In this document: piece by piece, positions 8,965 to 17,460 of the stretch
Position numbering within the stretch: the stretch's first letter is position 1
Layout: each line of letters opens with the position of its first letter
From: Pseudomonas urmiensis
GTDB lineage: Bacteria; Pseudomonadota; Gammaproteobacteria; Pseudomonadales; Pseudomonadaceae
DNA: 64,000 bases
Assembly: GCF_014268815.2 (NCBI RefSeq)
Contig: NZ_JABWRE020000001.1
Span: forward strand, 2,547,001-2,611,000
Direction of reading: 5' to 3'
Notes under the pieces: model-generated
The model's input: the letters and a program-made list of their open reading frames with translations, nothing else
The model's database searches: none
What the model was told of the DNA's origin: nothing
Made by a program: the position numbers and the translations under genes

Positions 8965-10682
8965 GGTTGCTCCTTGGCCAGCCACACGCTGGTGAACAGA
9001 GGGACATTGTGCGAACCATCGAACAGCACCCCGCCGACTGCCTTGCGATAAGCCAACAGCATCTGGCTCTCCACCGAAGGCACCGCTGGTACGGTTTCGC
9101 CCAGGCGCTGCTGCGCTTGGCGATACAGCGTGCGCCGCTGCTGCGGATCAGTGCTCTGCCGCGCCTGGCCCAGGTACTGGTCGAGCAGCGCATCGCGAAA
9201 GTGACCGACGTTCTGGCCGATCATCCGCGCGCTGGGGATGGCCTGGCTGTGATAGAGAATGAACAGCCCATCGGCGGTATTGGTGTGCCAGTAGCCGCCG
9301 CCAATGGCATCGAACCGCCCGGCATAGCGCAGCTCCATCACCCGCGTGAGCGGCAACACTTCGATCACCATGTCGAAGCCGATCTTGCGCAAGTCGGCCT
9401 GCACCGCCACCGAGACGTTGGCCGGGAACGCCGGGTTGTCGTAGGTCAGCAAGGTCGCTTGCAGGCGCTGGCCGGCGCGGGTGCGATACCCCTCGGCGTC
9501 GCGCCCGGTCCAGCCAGCAGCATCCAGCAAGTGGTTGGCGTGTACCGGGTCGAAGGCCAGCGCATCACGTGCTATCGGGTCATAGCCTGGGGTGTTCACG
9601 GCGAGGAAGTCGCCCTTGGCCAGGAACTCACCAAACCCCGAGATCCACGCCAGGCCATCGCGGTCGATGGCCTTGGCCACGGCCTGGCGCACCCGCACAT
9701 CGTCGAATGGCACGCGCTCGACATTGAAGGTGATGCTGCGCGCCGGGTTGCCCTTGCGAATGCGGCTGCGCAGGGTCAGGTCTGGATTGGCGCGAATCGC
9801 CGCGGCGTTCTGTGGCGGCGCGTCCAGGGCCATGTCGCTGTCGTTGGCCTCAAGCGAGGTGTAGCGGATCATCGCCTCGGGCACATAACTGAGCTCGATG
9901 CGTTGCAGGTAAGCCGCGCCCTGATGATTGATCGCTGCCGGCGCCCAGTGGTAATCCTCCCGCCGCGAAAACGTCGCGCCCTGATCGCGTACATAGCTGT
10001 CGAGCACAAACGGCCCGCTGCCAATCGGCCGCGTAGCGATCGTGCGCGGCGCCTCGCGGATCTGCTTGGGCGAAATCATCCCCAGCCAGGCCTGCGACAG
10101 CACATCGAGAAACGGCGCATAGGGCGTGCGCAGGGTCGCCTCGAAGGTGAACTCATCCACCACCCGGCCCGTGAGAAACGGCGCGATATAGGCCGCAGCC
10201 AACGGCGACTTGGTCGCCGGATCACGCATGTGCTCAAGGTTGACCCGCACCGCCTCGGCGTTGAACCGCTCGCCATCGCTGAAGCGGACATCGTCGCGCA
10301 GGTGGAAGGTGTAGGTCAGGCCATCGGCGCTGATCTCCCAGCTTTTCGCCAGCCACGGGGTCAGGGTGCCGTCCTCGGCCTGGTAGACCAGGCAGTCGAA
10401 CAGAATCCTGCCCAGCCACTGCATGTTGCCGTGCGACAGCGCATGGATATCGAAGCTGCCCGAATCGCTGGCGGCCGACACCCGCAAGGTGCCGCCGCGT
10501 ATCCCCTCGCGCTGCTCGACAAAATCGCTGGCCGGGTAACGCATGACCCCGTTCACCTCGCTCACCGCCTCGCCCTTGAGCGTGCCTGCAGTTTGCCCAG
10601 GCGGCGGTGGCGAGCAGGCGCCGAGCAGCAGCGCGGCGGTCATCAGGCACGGCCGAAGTAGCTTATGCATGACGGCGGCCAT
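8961..10682 (-). CDS. ABC transporter substrate-binding lipoprotein (SBP_bac_5 family)
   Basis: A 573-residue periplasmic binding protein of the DppA/OppA family. The N terminus carries a lipoprotein signal ending in LLLGAC, so the mature protein should be anchored through that cysteine. Family signatures include LTPWLAKSWEISADGLTYTF, LRDDVRFSDGERFNAEAV and RQAVAKAIDRDGL. The ATG at 10682 overlaps the stop of the TonB receptor gene (TGATG), giving translational coupling. An alternative ATG at 10670 would shorten the leader by four residues without affecting the lipobox; neither has a clear Shine-Dalgarno. It delivers the unknown ligand to the permeases at 8032 and 3336. Confidence 0.9.
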   Translation of the reverse strand: MAAVMHKLLRPCLMTAALLLGACSPPPPGQTAGTLKGEAVSEVNGVMRYPASDFVEQREGIRGGTLRVSAASDSGSFDIHALSHGNMQWLGRILFDCLVYQAEDGTLTPWLAKSWEISADGLTYTFHLRDDVRFSDGERFNAEAVRVNLEHMRDPATKSPLAAAYIAPFLTGRVVDEFTFEATLRTPYAPFLDVLSQAWLGMISPKQIREAPRTIATRPIGSGPFVLDSYVRDQGATFSRREDYHWAPAAINHQGAAYLQRIELSYVPEAMIRYTSLEANDSDMALDAPPQNAAAIRANPDLTLRSRIRKGNPARSITFNVERVPFDDVRVRQAVAKAIDRDGLAWISGFGEFLAKGDFLAVNTPGYDPIARDALAFDPVHANHLLDAAGWTGRDAEGYRTRAGQRLQATLLTYDNPAFPANVSVAVQADLRKIGFDMVIEVLPLTRVMELRYAGRFDAIGGGYWHTNTADGLFILYHSQAIPSARMIGQNVGHFRDALLDQYLGQARQSTDPQQRRTLYRQAQQRLGETVPAVPSVESQMLLAYRKAVGGVLFDGSHNVPLFTSVWLAKEQP

Positions 10683-12781
10683 CAGAAACGAAACGCCACG
10701 CCAGTGGTCACCGAGAAGGCGTCCCCCGGATAGAAGTTGGCCGAGTCGCGGCCATTGGCGTTGTAAGCCGTGTTGGCCGCACTGGCGTAGCGCTGGTCGG
10801 TGAGGTTGCGCAGATCGGCGAACACCTCCCACTTCTTGCTCGGCGCCTGGTAGCCGAACTTGGCGCCCCACAGCACGTACGACGGCGCCTGCCAGGTGTT
10901 GGCATAGTCGATGTAGTAGCTTGACGCTGCGCGCAGGTTGAGCGAGGCATAGAAGCCGCTGGCCTGGCGGTAGGCCAGCTCGGCCTGATAGACCTGGCGC
11001 GGCAGGCTGGGTAGCTCGTTGCCGCCGAAGGTGTCGTCGTCGCGGTATTTGAAGTCGTTGAGGGTGTAGGCCTGGCGCAGGTCGATGGTATCGCCGTTGG
11101 CGCCGCTCCAGAGCAGCGCGTTCAGGCCGGCCTCGATGCCCTGGTGAAGGGTCGGGCTGGCGTTGGAGGTGGCGGTGAGCTGGTCTTGAGTGGCGCTGGC
11201 CTGACGCACGACCACGGTCAGCAGCTCTTTCTGCACCCAGGAGCGGTACAAGGTCAGGCTGCCATCGAAGATGCCGTGGCTGCCACGCACGCCGACCTCG
11301 AAGGTGGTGGCCTTCTGTGGCCGCACATCGTAGAGGAACGGGTTGCCGGTACTGCCCAGCTGCCAGGTGACCGGTGGATCGATGCTGCGGCTGACGTTGC
11401 CAAACACCTGGAACTCAGGGTTGATCTGATAGCGCAAGCCCAGGCGCGGGGCCAGGTCGTTCTCCACGTACTCGACGCTGGTGGGTAGGTTGCTTGGGTT
11501 GGCGGGGGTCAGCGTGGTCGATTCGATATCGGCCTTACGGCGGATGTTGACGAACGACAGGCCCGAGGACAGCCACAGGTCATCGCTCAGTTGCAGCTCG
11601 TTGCCGAAGGTCAGCACCGTGTCGCGCGAGCCGGTGTAGTTGGTCTCCTGGATCTTCGCCCCGGTGGCGCGGCTGTGCGATTTGACGTCGGCCAGATAGG
11701 CGCGGGTATTGCTGAAGATGATGCTGCTGTCGCTGGGCAGGCCGAAGAAACGATCGCCGGTACGGAAGTAGCGCAAGGTCAGGTTGATGTCCTTGGAGCG
11801 CCAGTCTTGTGGAGTCGGCGAGTAGCGCCAGCCGTTGAGCAGCGGGTAGTTGTTGTACGAAGCGCCAACTTCGAGCTTGTTGCCGTCATCGAAGGTGTAG
11901 GTGGTCTTGTTGCCGACGAAGGTGGTGCCGTCTTTACGGCGCCCGGTCGGGGCAAGGTTGCTGCGTGGGTCGTGCTTGAGTTGCTGACGGGTCAGGGTGT
12001 TGCCGTTGGTGAGCTGCTCTTCGCGGTATTTGACGAACAGGCGGGTCTCAAGCTTGGGGCTGAACACATGGCCGAAGTTGGCCGCAAGGCCGCGACCTTC
12101 GTTGTTGGCATCATCCTGATAGCCATCGCGTTCGTTGTGCAGCACGTTGATGTAGTAGTCAGTGTCGCCAACCACACCGCCAGTGCTCAGTTGCTGCTTG
12201 CGATAGCCATAGCTACCGACTTCGAAGCGGGCGTAGTTGCCGGGGTCGGTGCGGCCGGTCTTGCTGACGAAGTTGATCGCGCCGCCCAGCGACAGCGCGG
12301 CGTACTCCGAAGCGTTGGCGCCGTAGAGCACCTCGGTGTGGTCGATCCCCTGCATGTCGAGGAAATCTTCCTGGGTGCCCCCAGGGCCGGTGATTGGCAG
12401 GCCGTCGAAGAGGAACTTGGTGCCCAGCACGTAGCCCTGGTAGAAGGTGTTCAGGCCCGAGCCGCGGATCGAAATCTTGTTCGCGGCCGTACCGCTGGTG
12501 CCCTGGGCGAACACGCCGGGTTGCAGGGCCAGGACATCCTCGGCGTTGGACGCCCTGCCCTGTTCGACCTGACGGTTGTCGATCACTGCGGTGTTGCCAG
12601 CGACCTTTTGCAGGCGCTTCTGGTCTTTCTGCGCGCCAGTGGCGGCAGCGCCGGTGACGGTTACCGTGTCGAGGGTGGAGTCTTCTGCGGCGAACACCGC
12701 TGGGCTGAGCAGGGCCATCATTACCGCGACGCTGGCGGTACTGCCCAGGGGGTGACCGGTAAGTCTAACTTTCGCACGCAC
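10682..12781 (-). CDS. TonB-dependent outer membrane receptor, first gene of the scavenging operon
   Basis: A 699-residue receptor with a signal peptide cut after VFAA and a TonB box right behind it (STLDTVTVTG). A plug domain follows (about 50-160: GNTAVIDNRQVEQG, ISIRGSG, FLFDGLPITGPGGT, LGGAINFVSKTG) and then a 22-strand barrel ending in a C-terminal Phe. It has no N-terminal signalling (STN) extension. The start is GTG at 12781, eight bases after GGGAG; an ATG nearer the Shine-Dalgarno runs into a stop. It is clearly paralogous to the divergent receptor at 13319. Its stop overlaps the start of the binding-protein gene, tying outer- and inner-membrane transport into one operon under a sigma-54 promoter. 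Confidence 0.92.
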   Translation of the reverse strand: MRAKVRLTGHPLGSTASVAVMMALLSPAVFAAEDSTLDTVTVTGAAATGAQKDQKRLQKVAGNTAVIDNRQVEQGRASNAEDVLALQPGVFAQGTSGTAANKISIRGSGLNTFYQGYVLGTKFLFDGLPITGPGGTQEDFLDMQGIDHTEVLYGANASEYAALSLGGAINFVSKTGRTDPGNYARFEVGSYGYRKQQLSTGGVVGDTDYYINVLHNERDGYQDDANNEGRGLAANFGHVFSPKLETRLFVKYREEQLTNGNTLTRQQLKHDPRSNLAPTGRRKDGTTFVGNKTTYTFDDGNKLEVGASYNNYPLLNGWRYSPTPQDWRSKDINLTLRYFRTGDRFFGLPSDSSIIFSNTRAYLADVKSHSRATGAKIQETNYTGSRDTVLTFGNELQLSDDLWLSSGLSFVNIRRKADIESTTLTPANPSNLPTSVEYVENDLAPRLGLRYQINPEFQVFGNVSRSIDPPVTWQLGSTGNPFLYDVRPQKATTFEVGVRGSHGIFDGSLTLYRSWVQKELLTVVVRQASATQDQLTATSNASPTLHQGIEAGLNALLWSGANGDTIDLRQAYTLNDFKYRDDDTFGGNELPSLPRQVYQAELAYRQASGFYASLNLRAASSYYIDYANTWQAPSYVLWGAKFGYQAPSKKWEVFADLRNLTDQRYASAANTAYNANGRDSANFYPGDAFSVTTGVAFRF

Positions 12782-12860
12782 TGCACATACTCCCTTTATA
12801 TATAAGGTCGAAGTTATACGCTGTAGCGCAGCCTTCGCCTGACCGCTTCAGGAAGGTTAT

Positions 12861-12876
12861 TGCAGTTGTCGTGCCA
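12861..12876 (-). promoter_or_regulatory. Sigma-54 promoter (-24/-12) of the leftward operon
   Basis: Read leftward the sequence is TGGCACGACAACTGCA. It matches the RpoN consensus TGGCACG-N4-TTGCA at every consensus position but one, with the required GG-N10-GC spacing. Transcription would start near 12851, about 70 bases before the GTG at 12781. Sigma-54 promoters need an enhancer-binding activator; none is encoded in the window. Confidence 0.8.
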
Positions 12877-12980
12877 GCCTTTTTCTCTCGTCTTTATTGG
12901 GCATTGGCCTGATTAAAAGCTTGAATGCCATACAAACTGTTTGGCGCCTGTTGCTGTATCAACATTTCAGGGTATCAGTA

Positions 12981-13058
12981 GCGGCCTCATCGCGGGGCAA
13001 GCCCGCTCCCACGGGTCTACGTTATCCTGTAGGAGCGGGCTTACCCCGCGAAGAAGCC
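12981..13058. repeat. Inverted REP pair between the divergent receptors
   Basis: GGCCTCATCGCGGGGCAAGC followed by CCGCTCCCAC faces an inverted copy TAGGAGCGGGCTTACCCCGC about 20 bases on. It lies in the middle of the divergent regulatory region. Confidence 0.85.
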
Positions 13059-13088
13059 ATCACTAGAAACATCAATCGCCGCCACTAA

Positions 13089-13119
13089 ATATGCAGTGTT
13101 AATTTGGTAATTTGCATAT
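13089..13119. promoter_or_regulatory. Inverted repeat ATATGCA-N17-TGCATAT (possible activator site)
   Basis: Two perfect 7-base arms (13089-13095 and 13113-13119) lie in the AT-rich part of the divergent region, about 110 bases upstream of the rightward sigma-54 promoter. That is the distance at which enhancer-binding proteins usually bind. Confidence 0.4.
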
Positions 13120-13133
13120 AACCGCTGCTGTCC

Positions 13134-13173
13134 GAACGGCAACACCGCTTCAACAAAAGTTATCCTGCCGTTC
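13134..13173. promoter_or_regulatory. Inverted repeat GAACGGCA-N24-TGCCGTTC (possible activator site)
   Basis: Perfect 8-base arms at 13134-13141 and 13166-13173, lying 55-94 bases upstream of the rightward -24/-12 element. With the ATATGCA repeat it is the best candidate for an upstream activating sequence in the divergon. Confidence 0.4.
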
Positions 13174-13227
13174 ATCCAGTTCGTTTAAACATAGGTAATA
13201 TCCACGACCACCGGGCACTTTGCTATC

Positions 13228-13243
13228 TGGCACAAAATCTGCT
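13228..13243 (+). promoter_or_regulatory. Sigma-54 promoter (-24/-12) of the rightward TonB receptor
   Basis: TGGCACAAAATCTGCT matches the RpoN consensus with two departures and has exact GG-N10-GC spacing. Transcription would start near 13254, some 65 bases before the receptor ATG, mirroring the geometry of the leftward promoter. Confidence 0.72.
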
Positions 13244-13318
13244 CTACCCCCTGCGACTGGCCTGACTATGCCCATAGAACGCCGAGGTAACTATCGATGA
13301 ACTTCAAGGAATACACCG

Positions 13319-15433
13319 ATGCACGTAATGCAACCCAATCGACTGCGCCTGGCCGTGCGCCACGCCACCCTGGCCACAGCCCTTAGCTCTGCCCTGCTCG
13401 CCCCGGCGGTTGCCGCCGGGGCCGACCAGACCCTGGGTACAGTCACTGTTCAGGGCGCCAGGCAAACCGCCGCGCAAGCCGCGCAGAGCCAGCTGGCGGA
13501 AGTACCCGGCGGCACCAGCGTGGTCGACAGCGAAGAAGTCGCCAAGGGCCGCACTGCCACGCTACAAGACACCCTCGGTTATCAGCCCGGCGTGTTCGTG
13601 CAGTCCACCGGCGGCAATGACGCCGCCAAGATCTCCATCCGCGGCTCCGGTGCCAACACCTCGCCTGGCTACTTCCGTGAGGGGATCAAGTTCCTCTTCG
13701 ATGGCCTGCCACTGACCGGCCCGGGCGGCACCCCCTACGAGTTCCTCAATGCCTCGGGGGTCAACTACACCGAGATCCTGCGCGGCGCCAACGCCTTCCA
13801 GTACGGCGCGTTGACCCTGGGTGGCGCGGTCAACTTCGTCAACCACAGCGGCTACAGCGCCCTAGGCCTGCGCCTGCGCGCCGAAGCCGGCAGCTATGGC
13901 TACCAGAAGCAAACCGTCAGTGTCGGCGGCGTCGAAGGTGATCTGGACTACTACCTGCAAGCCGACAACTACCGCAACCACGGCTCGCGCGATTTCAGCC
14001 TGTCGCGCAGCTCAGGCATCGTCGCCAACGCCGGCTACCGCTTCAGCCCCAAGCTTGAGACACGCCTGCTGCTGCGCTATCGCGACGAGTTCCACAACGA
14101 CCCCAGCGCCACCACGCTGGCCAATGCCAAGCACCACCCGCGCCGCGCCAGTGCCACCGCCGAAAGCAGCGGCGCCGGCGCACGGCGCCCCGGTAGCATC
14201 TGGCTGGGCAGCAAGACCACCTACACCTTCGATGATGATGCCCGGCTGACCGTGGGCCTGTCGTACCACGACTACCGCCACACCAATAACCCGCGCAGCC
14301 CCAGCAACCCCAGCTACTGGGACTGGCACGACCTCGGCCTGCTGCTCGGCTATGACCGCGTCGACAGCCTGTTCGGCCACGAGAGCCGTAGCAGCCTGGC
14401 CTTCACCTCGACCCAGCACCTGCGCGGCGGGGTCAACTCGGCCACCGGCGACAAGGTTTCACTGAAAAAGGTCGACTATCAGGATTCGTTCGACAGGGTG
14501 TTTTCTTTGGGCAACGACCTCAACCTGGTCGATGGCCTGTGGCTGACCAGCGGTGTGTCGTTCGTCAACGTGCGGCGCAAGGTCGACATCGACTACGCAG
14601 TCAACCCCAACCGCACCGACTTCCCCCAGCACGTCGACTACGACAACTGGAGCATCGCCCCACGCATCGGCTTGCGCTACGAGTTCACACCGAACCTGCA
14701 AGTGTTCACCAACGTCAGCCGCAGCATCGACCCACCGGCCTCGTGGGAGTACTCCGGCTCCGGCCCGAGCCTGCCCTACATCCGCCCGCTGGTGGAGCAG
14801 AAAGGCAACACCTTCGAGGTCGGCATCAAAGGCTCGCATGGCATCTTCGACGGCAGCCTGGCGCTGTATCGCTCGTGGATTCACAACGAGCTGCTCAACG
14901 TGCAGATCATCCCCGCCACCTCCACCGCTGCTGCAGTGACCGGTGCATTCAACGCCTCGCCGACCATCCACCAAGGCATCGAAGCAGGCCTCAATACCCG
15001 CCTGTGGGAGAACGCCCAGGGCGACCAGGTGCGCTGGCGCCAGGTGTACACCTATAACGACTTCTACTACCGCAACGACGATACCTTCGGCAGCAATCAA
15101 CTGCCCGGCATTCCCAAGCACATCTACCAGGGCGAGGTGCAATACCAGCACCACAGCGGCTGGTATAGCGGGGTCAATGTACAGTCGGCTTCACGCACCG
15201 CCGCGGATTACGCCAATACCCTGTATGCGCCGTCGTACACCATCTGGGGCGCAAACCTTGGGTATGAGGCGCCGAAGGGCAATTGGAAGGTGTCGCTAGA
15301 TTTGAAGAACCTAGCCAACAAGGCCTACGTGACGGCCGTGACCCCGGTGTACAACGCCCGTGGCCAGGACACGGCGGCGTTCTGGCCGGGCGATGGGATT
15401 GGCGCTTATGTCGGGGTTGAGCTGAGGTACTGA
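13319..15433 (+). CDS. TonB-dependent outer membrane receptor, divergent paralogue
   Basis: A 704-residue receptor with a signal peptide (cut near AVAAGA, about residue 33), a TonB box QTLGTVTVQG, a plug (VSVVDSEEV-like segment, ISIRGSG, FLFDGLPLTGPGGTP, LGGAVNFVNHSG) and a barrel ending in a C-terminal aromatic (VELRY). AAGGA lies eight bases before the ATG. It aligns along its whole length with the receptor at 10682, sharing blocks such as SRSIDPP, SHGIFDGSL and NASPT.HQGIEAGLN. The pair looks like a duplication with divergent ligand specificity. It is monocistronic and ends in a REP-like hairpin. Confidence 0.92.
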   Translation: MHVMQPNRLRLAVRHATLATALSSALLAPAVAAGADQTLGTVTVQGARQTAAQAAQSQLAEVPGGTSVVDSEEVAKGRTATLQDTLGYQPGVFVQSTGGNDAAKISIRGSGANTSPGYFREGIKFLFDGLPLTGPGGTPYEFLNASGVNYTEILRGANAFQYGALTLGGAVNFVNHSGYSALGLRLRAEAGSYGYQKQTVSVGGVEGDLDYYLQADNYRNHGSRDFSLSRSSGIVANAGYRFSPKLETRLLLRYRDEFHNDPSATTLANAKHHPRRASATAESSGAGARRPGSIWLGSKTTYTFDDDARLTVGLSYHDYRHTNNPRSPSNPSYWDWHDLGLLLGYDRVDSLFGHESRSSLAFTSTQHLRGGVNSATGDKVSLKKVDYQDSFDRVFSLGNDLNLVDGLWLTSGVSFVNVRRKVDIDYAVNPNRTDFPQHVDYDNWSIAPRIGLRYEFTPNLQVFTNVSRSIDPPASWEYSGSGPSLPYIRPLVEQKGNTFEVGIKGSHGIFDGSLALYRSWIHNELLNVQIIPATSTAAAVTGAFNASPTIHQGIEAGLNTRLWENAQGDQVRWRQVYTYNDFYYRNDDTFGSNQLPGIPKHIYQGEVQYQHHSGWYSGVNVQSASRTAADYANTLYAPSYTIWGANLGYEAPKGNWKVSLDLKNLANKAYVTAVTPVYNARGQDTAAFWPGDGIGAYVGVELRY

Positions 15434-15449
15434 TTGGTTAGAGGTTTCC

Positions 15450-15482
15450 CCGGCTCCTACAGGCAATCCCTGTAGGAGCTGG
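15450..15482. terminator. Hairpin after the TonB receptor gene (REP-related)
   Basis: CCGGCTCCTACAGG and CCTGTAGGAGCTGG form a 14-base stem (one G-U) around a 5-base loop, with no T-run. It could stop or stabilise transcripts coming from either side, since the GST gene converges on it. Confidence 0.45.
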
Positions 15483-15524
15483 CGAAGCCTGCCGCACAGC
15501 GGCTCCAACGAGCTCAAGAGAAAC

Positions 15525-16145
15525 TCAGGCCCTGGGCATCAGCTCATAAGGCGCCTTCCAACCCGGCACTGCCTTGATCCGCGCCTTCCACGCCTCGATG
15601 TGCGGGAAGTCAGTCAACTGCATGCCAGTCTCCTCAGGCATGAACACATACCCAGCCAACGACAGATCGGCGATGGTCAAACGCCCGCCAACCATGAACG
15701 GCGTTTGGCTCAGGTGCTGATCCACCACCTGATAGGCCGCCGTGGCGCGCTCTCGGAAGAATTTGGTCACTTCGGTCTCGCCGGTTTTCTTCAGGCCGTA
15801 GAGAAAGCGCAAGGTGGCGTAGTAGCTGGTGAACTTGTGGTTGTCGAACAGCATCCAGCGCCAGATTTCGCGATGTTCCTCTTCACTCTGCGGGCCAAAT
15901 TGACCGGTCTGCGCGGCGAGGTAGTCGAGGATCAACGCCGACTGGGTGAAGGTCTGCCCAGCGTGCTCGAGCACCGGCACTTCGCCCTGCTCGTTGATCT
16001 GCTGGCGCCAGCTGTCGGAGCGGGTCTGGCCGTGGAAGTAGTCGACCAAGACCGGTTGCCAGTCTTGGCCAGTGAGTTCGAGCATGAGTGCGGCTTTGTA
16101 GGCGTTGCCGGATTCGCCGAAGCAATGCAGCTTGTATTGAGGCAT
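15525..16145 (-). CDS. Glutathione S-transferase family protein
   Basis: A 206-residue cytosolic protein. It has an N-terminal thioredoxin-fold domain (YKLHCFGESGNAYKAALMLEL, then EVPVLEHAGQTFTQSALILDYL, the glutathione gamma-glutamyl binding block with cis-Pro and Gln-Ser) and an all-helical C-terminal domain from about residue 85. Ser12 in GESGN is the likely catalytic residue. The substrate is unknown. It stands alone between the receptor and the acetyltransferase. Confidence 0.9.
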   Translation of the reverse strand: MPQYKLHCFGESGNAYKAALMLELTGQDWQPVLVDYFHGQTRSDSWRQQINEQGEVPVLEHAGQTFTQSALILDYLAAQTGQFGPQSEEEHREIWRWMLFDNHKFTSYYATLRFLYGLKKTGETEVTKFFRERATAAYQVVDQHLSQTPFMVGGRLTIADLSLAGYVFMPEETGMQLTDFPHIEAWKARIKAVPGWKAPYELMPRA

Positions 16146-16183
16146 GGTTGACCTTCATAGTCCTTTGAATGGCGCGTTCAGAA

Positions 16184-16226
16184 GGCTGCTTTGCAGCCCA
16201 TCGCAGGACAAGCCCGCGATGAGGCC
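16184..16226. repeat. REP-like element with TTTGCAGCCC hairpin
   Basis: GGCTGCTTTGCAGCCCATCG followed by CAGGACAAGCCCGCGATGAGGCC is a diverged REP, of the same composite type as the one at 5319. Confidence 0.5.
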
Positions 16227-16284
16227 AGTAGATCATGGCCACTATCGAACAGCCAACACCCACATCATCGAGCAAGGAGGCTCC

Positions 16285-16812
16285 ATGGCCCCCCCTACAT
16301 GTGCCGCGAAACTGCCCCACACCCTGACCACCCCCCGCCTGCGCGTTTCTCGCCCAGACCTGGCCCTGGCGCCACACCTACACCAGGCATTGCTGGCCAG
16401 CTATGCCTTGCACCAGCCCTTCCTGATCTGGGCCAAGCCGGATTGGACCCTGGAACAAATCGAGCAAGGCCTGGAAGAAAGCCAGGCCGATTTTCATACC
16501 CCCACAGGGGAAAAGCGCTACTTCGTGCTCGAACCAAACACCGGCGAGGTGATCGGCTGCATCGGCCTGACGCCCAGGGCTGAAGAGTATGAAGTGGGTT
16601 ACTGGGTCAGCCAGGGGTTCGCCGGCAAAGGGCTGATGCGCGAGGCCCTGAACACGCTGCTCGACGCCGTGGACGCAGCGGTTTGGCTGACGACCGCAGT
16701 GGACAACGCCGCCAGCCAGCGCTTGGCTGAGCGTGCAGGATTCAGCCGGGTGGGCGAGGCGCCCAGGCCGAATGATCCTGCGACGCAGGGGTTGCTGTAT
16801 CGGCGTGGCTGA
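16285..16812 (+). CDS. GNAT family N-acetyltransferase (RimJ/RimL-like)
   Basis: A 175-residue protein of the Acetyltransf_3 branch: LTTPRLRVSRPDLALAPHL at the N terminus, VLEPNTGEVIGCIGL, then YWVSQGFAGKGLMREALNTLLDA (acetyl-CoA pyrophosphate loop) and NAASQRLAERAGFSRVGE. Relatives acetylate ribosomal-protein N termini or small amines; the substrate here is unknown. I start at 16285 behind AAGGAGG, 141 bases inside a longer open frame. Confidence 0.87.
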   Translation: MAPPTCAAKLPHTLTTPRLRVSRPDLALAPHLHQALLASYALHQPFLIWAKPDWTLEQIEQGLEESQADFHTPTGEKRYFVLEPNTGEVIGCIGLTPRAEEYEVGYWVSQGFAGKGLMREALNTLLDAVDAAVWLTTAVDNAASQRLAERAGFSRVGEAPRPNDPATQGLLYRRG

Positions 16813-16968
16813 TGGCCAGGCTCCCAATGCCTGCAACTCACTCCAGCGCCAGCGAGCAACCACCGTCCAATGCACCCAAGACCGGTGGCAGGGAACTACC
16901 GGGTAGCTCCTGGGTTCTTAACATCATGCAGACATTCCCCTGGGCTTCACCCTTCTGGAGGTTTCGCC

Positions 16969-17286
16969 ATGCGTCGATTGCTGATCGTTTCTTCACTGCT
17001 GGTGCTGTTGCCTGCCGGTTCTGCCCTGGCCCGCGTGGATGCGGGCGATGTCGCCACCTCGGCAGGGGTTTCCGCCTCGCTGTACTCGACCTTCAAGGAT
17101 GACAAACGAATCATTCCTGCCCGCGATGAGCTGTCGGCCTTCGTTGCCAGCGGCGGTGCTATTCGTGGCGCCTATGCGGAGTCGGCACTGGAACAGGCGC
17201 GCAAAAACAATCCTGGGCTGCAGGCGAGTGACGAGGAGCTGGCCCGGGCAATCCTGTCTCAAGATGATCCGCTGACCGACAACTGA
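16969..17286 (+). CDS. DUF2388 domain-containing exported protein
   Basis: A 105-residue small exported protein with a signal peptide (MRRLLIVSSLLVLLPAGSALA). The mature part matches the DUF2388 pattern of Pseudomonas: SASLYSTFKDDKRIIPARDE, ASGGAIRGAYAESALEQAR, then ELARAIL. Function is unknown; Pseudomonas genomes usually hold several copies. TGGAGG precedes the chosen ATG, which lies well inside a longer open frame. Confidence 0.85.
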   Translation: MRRLLIVSSLLVLLPAGSALARVDAGDVATSAGVSASLYSTFKDDKRIIPARDELSAFVASGGAIRGAYAESALEQARKNNPGLQASDEELARAILSQDDPLTDN

Positions 17287-17460
17287 TAGATCATTCACAC
17301 CCGCTGCAGCCTTTCGCGGAACCAAGCCGCGAAAGGCGTGCAGGCTATGTCTGCACCGATTCTCAAAAAAATGACGAAAGTCTTCCTGCCCTGCCCGCAT
17401 TTTTCCTGTTGCCAACTCCCGCTAAGGTTGTCGCATCCCACCTGAATTTGGAGCGACACC

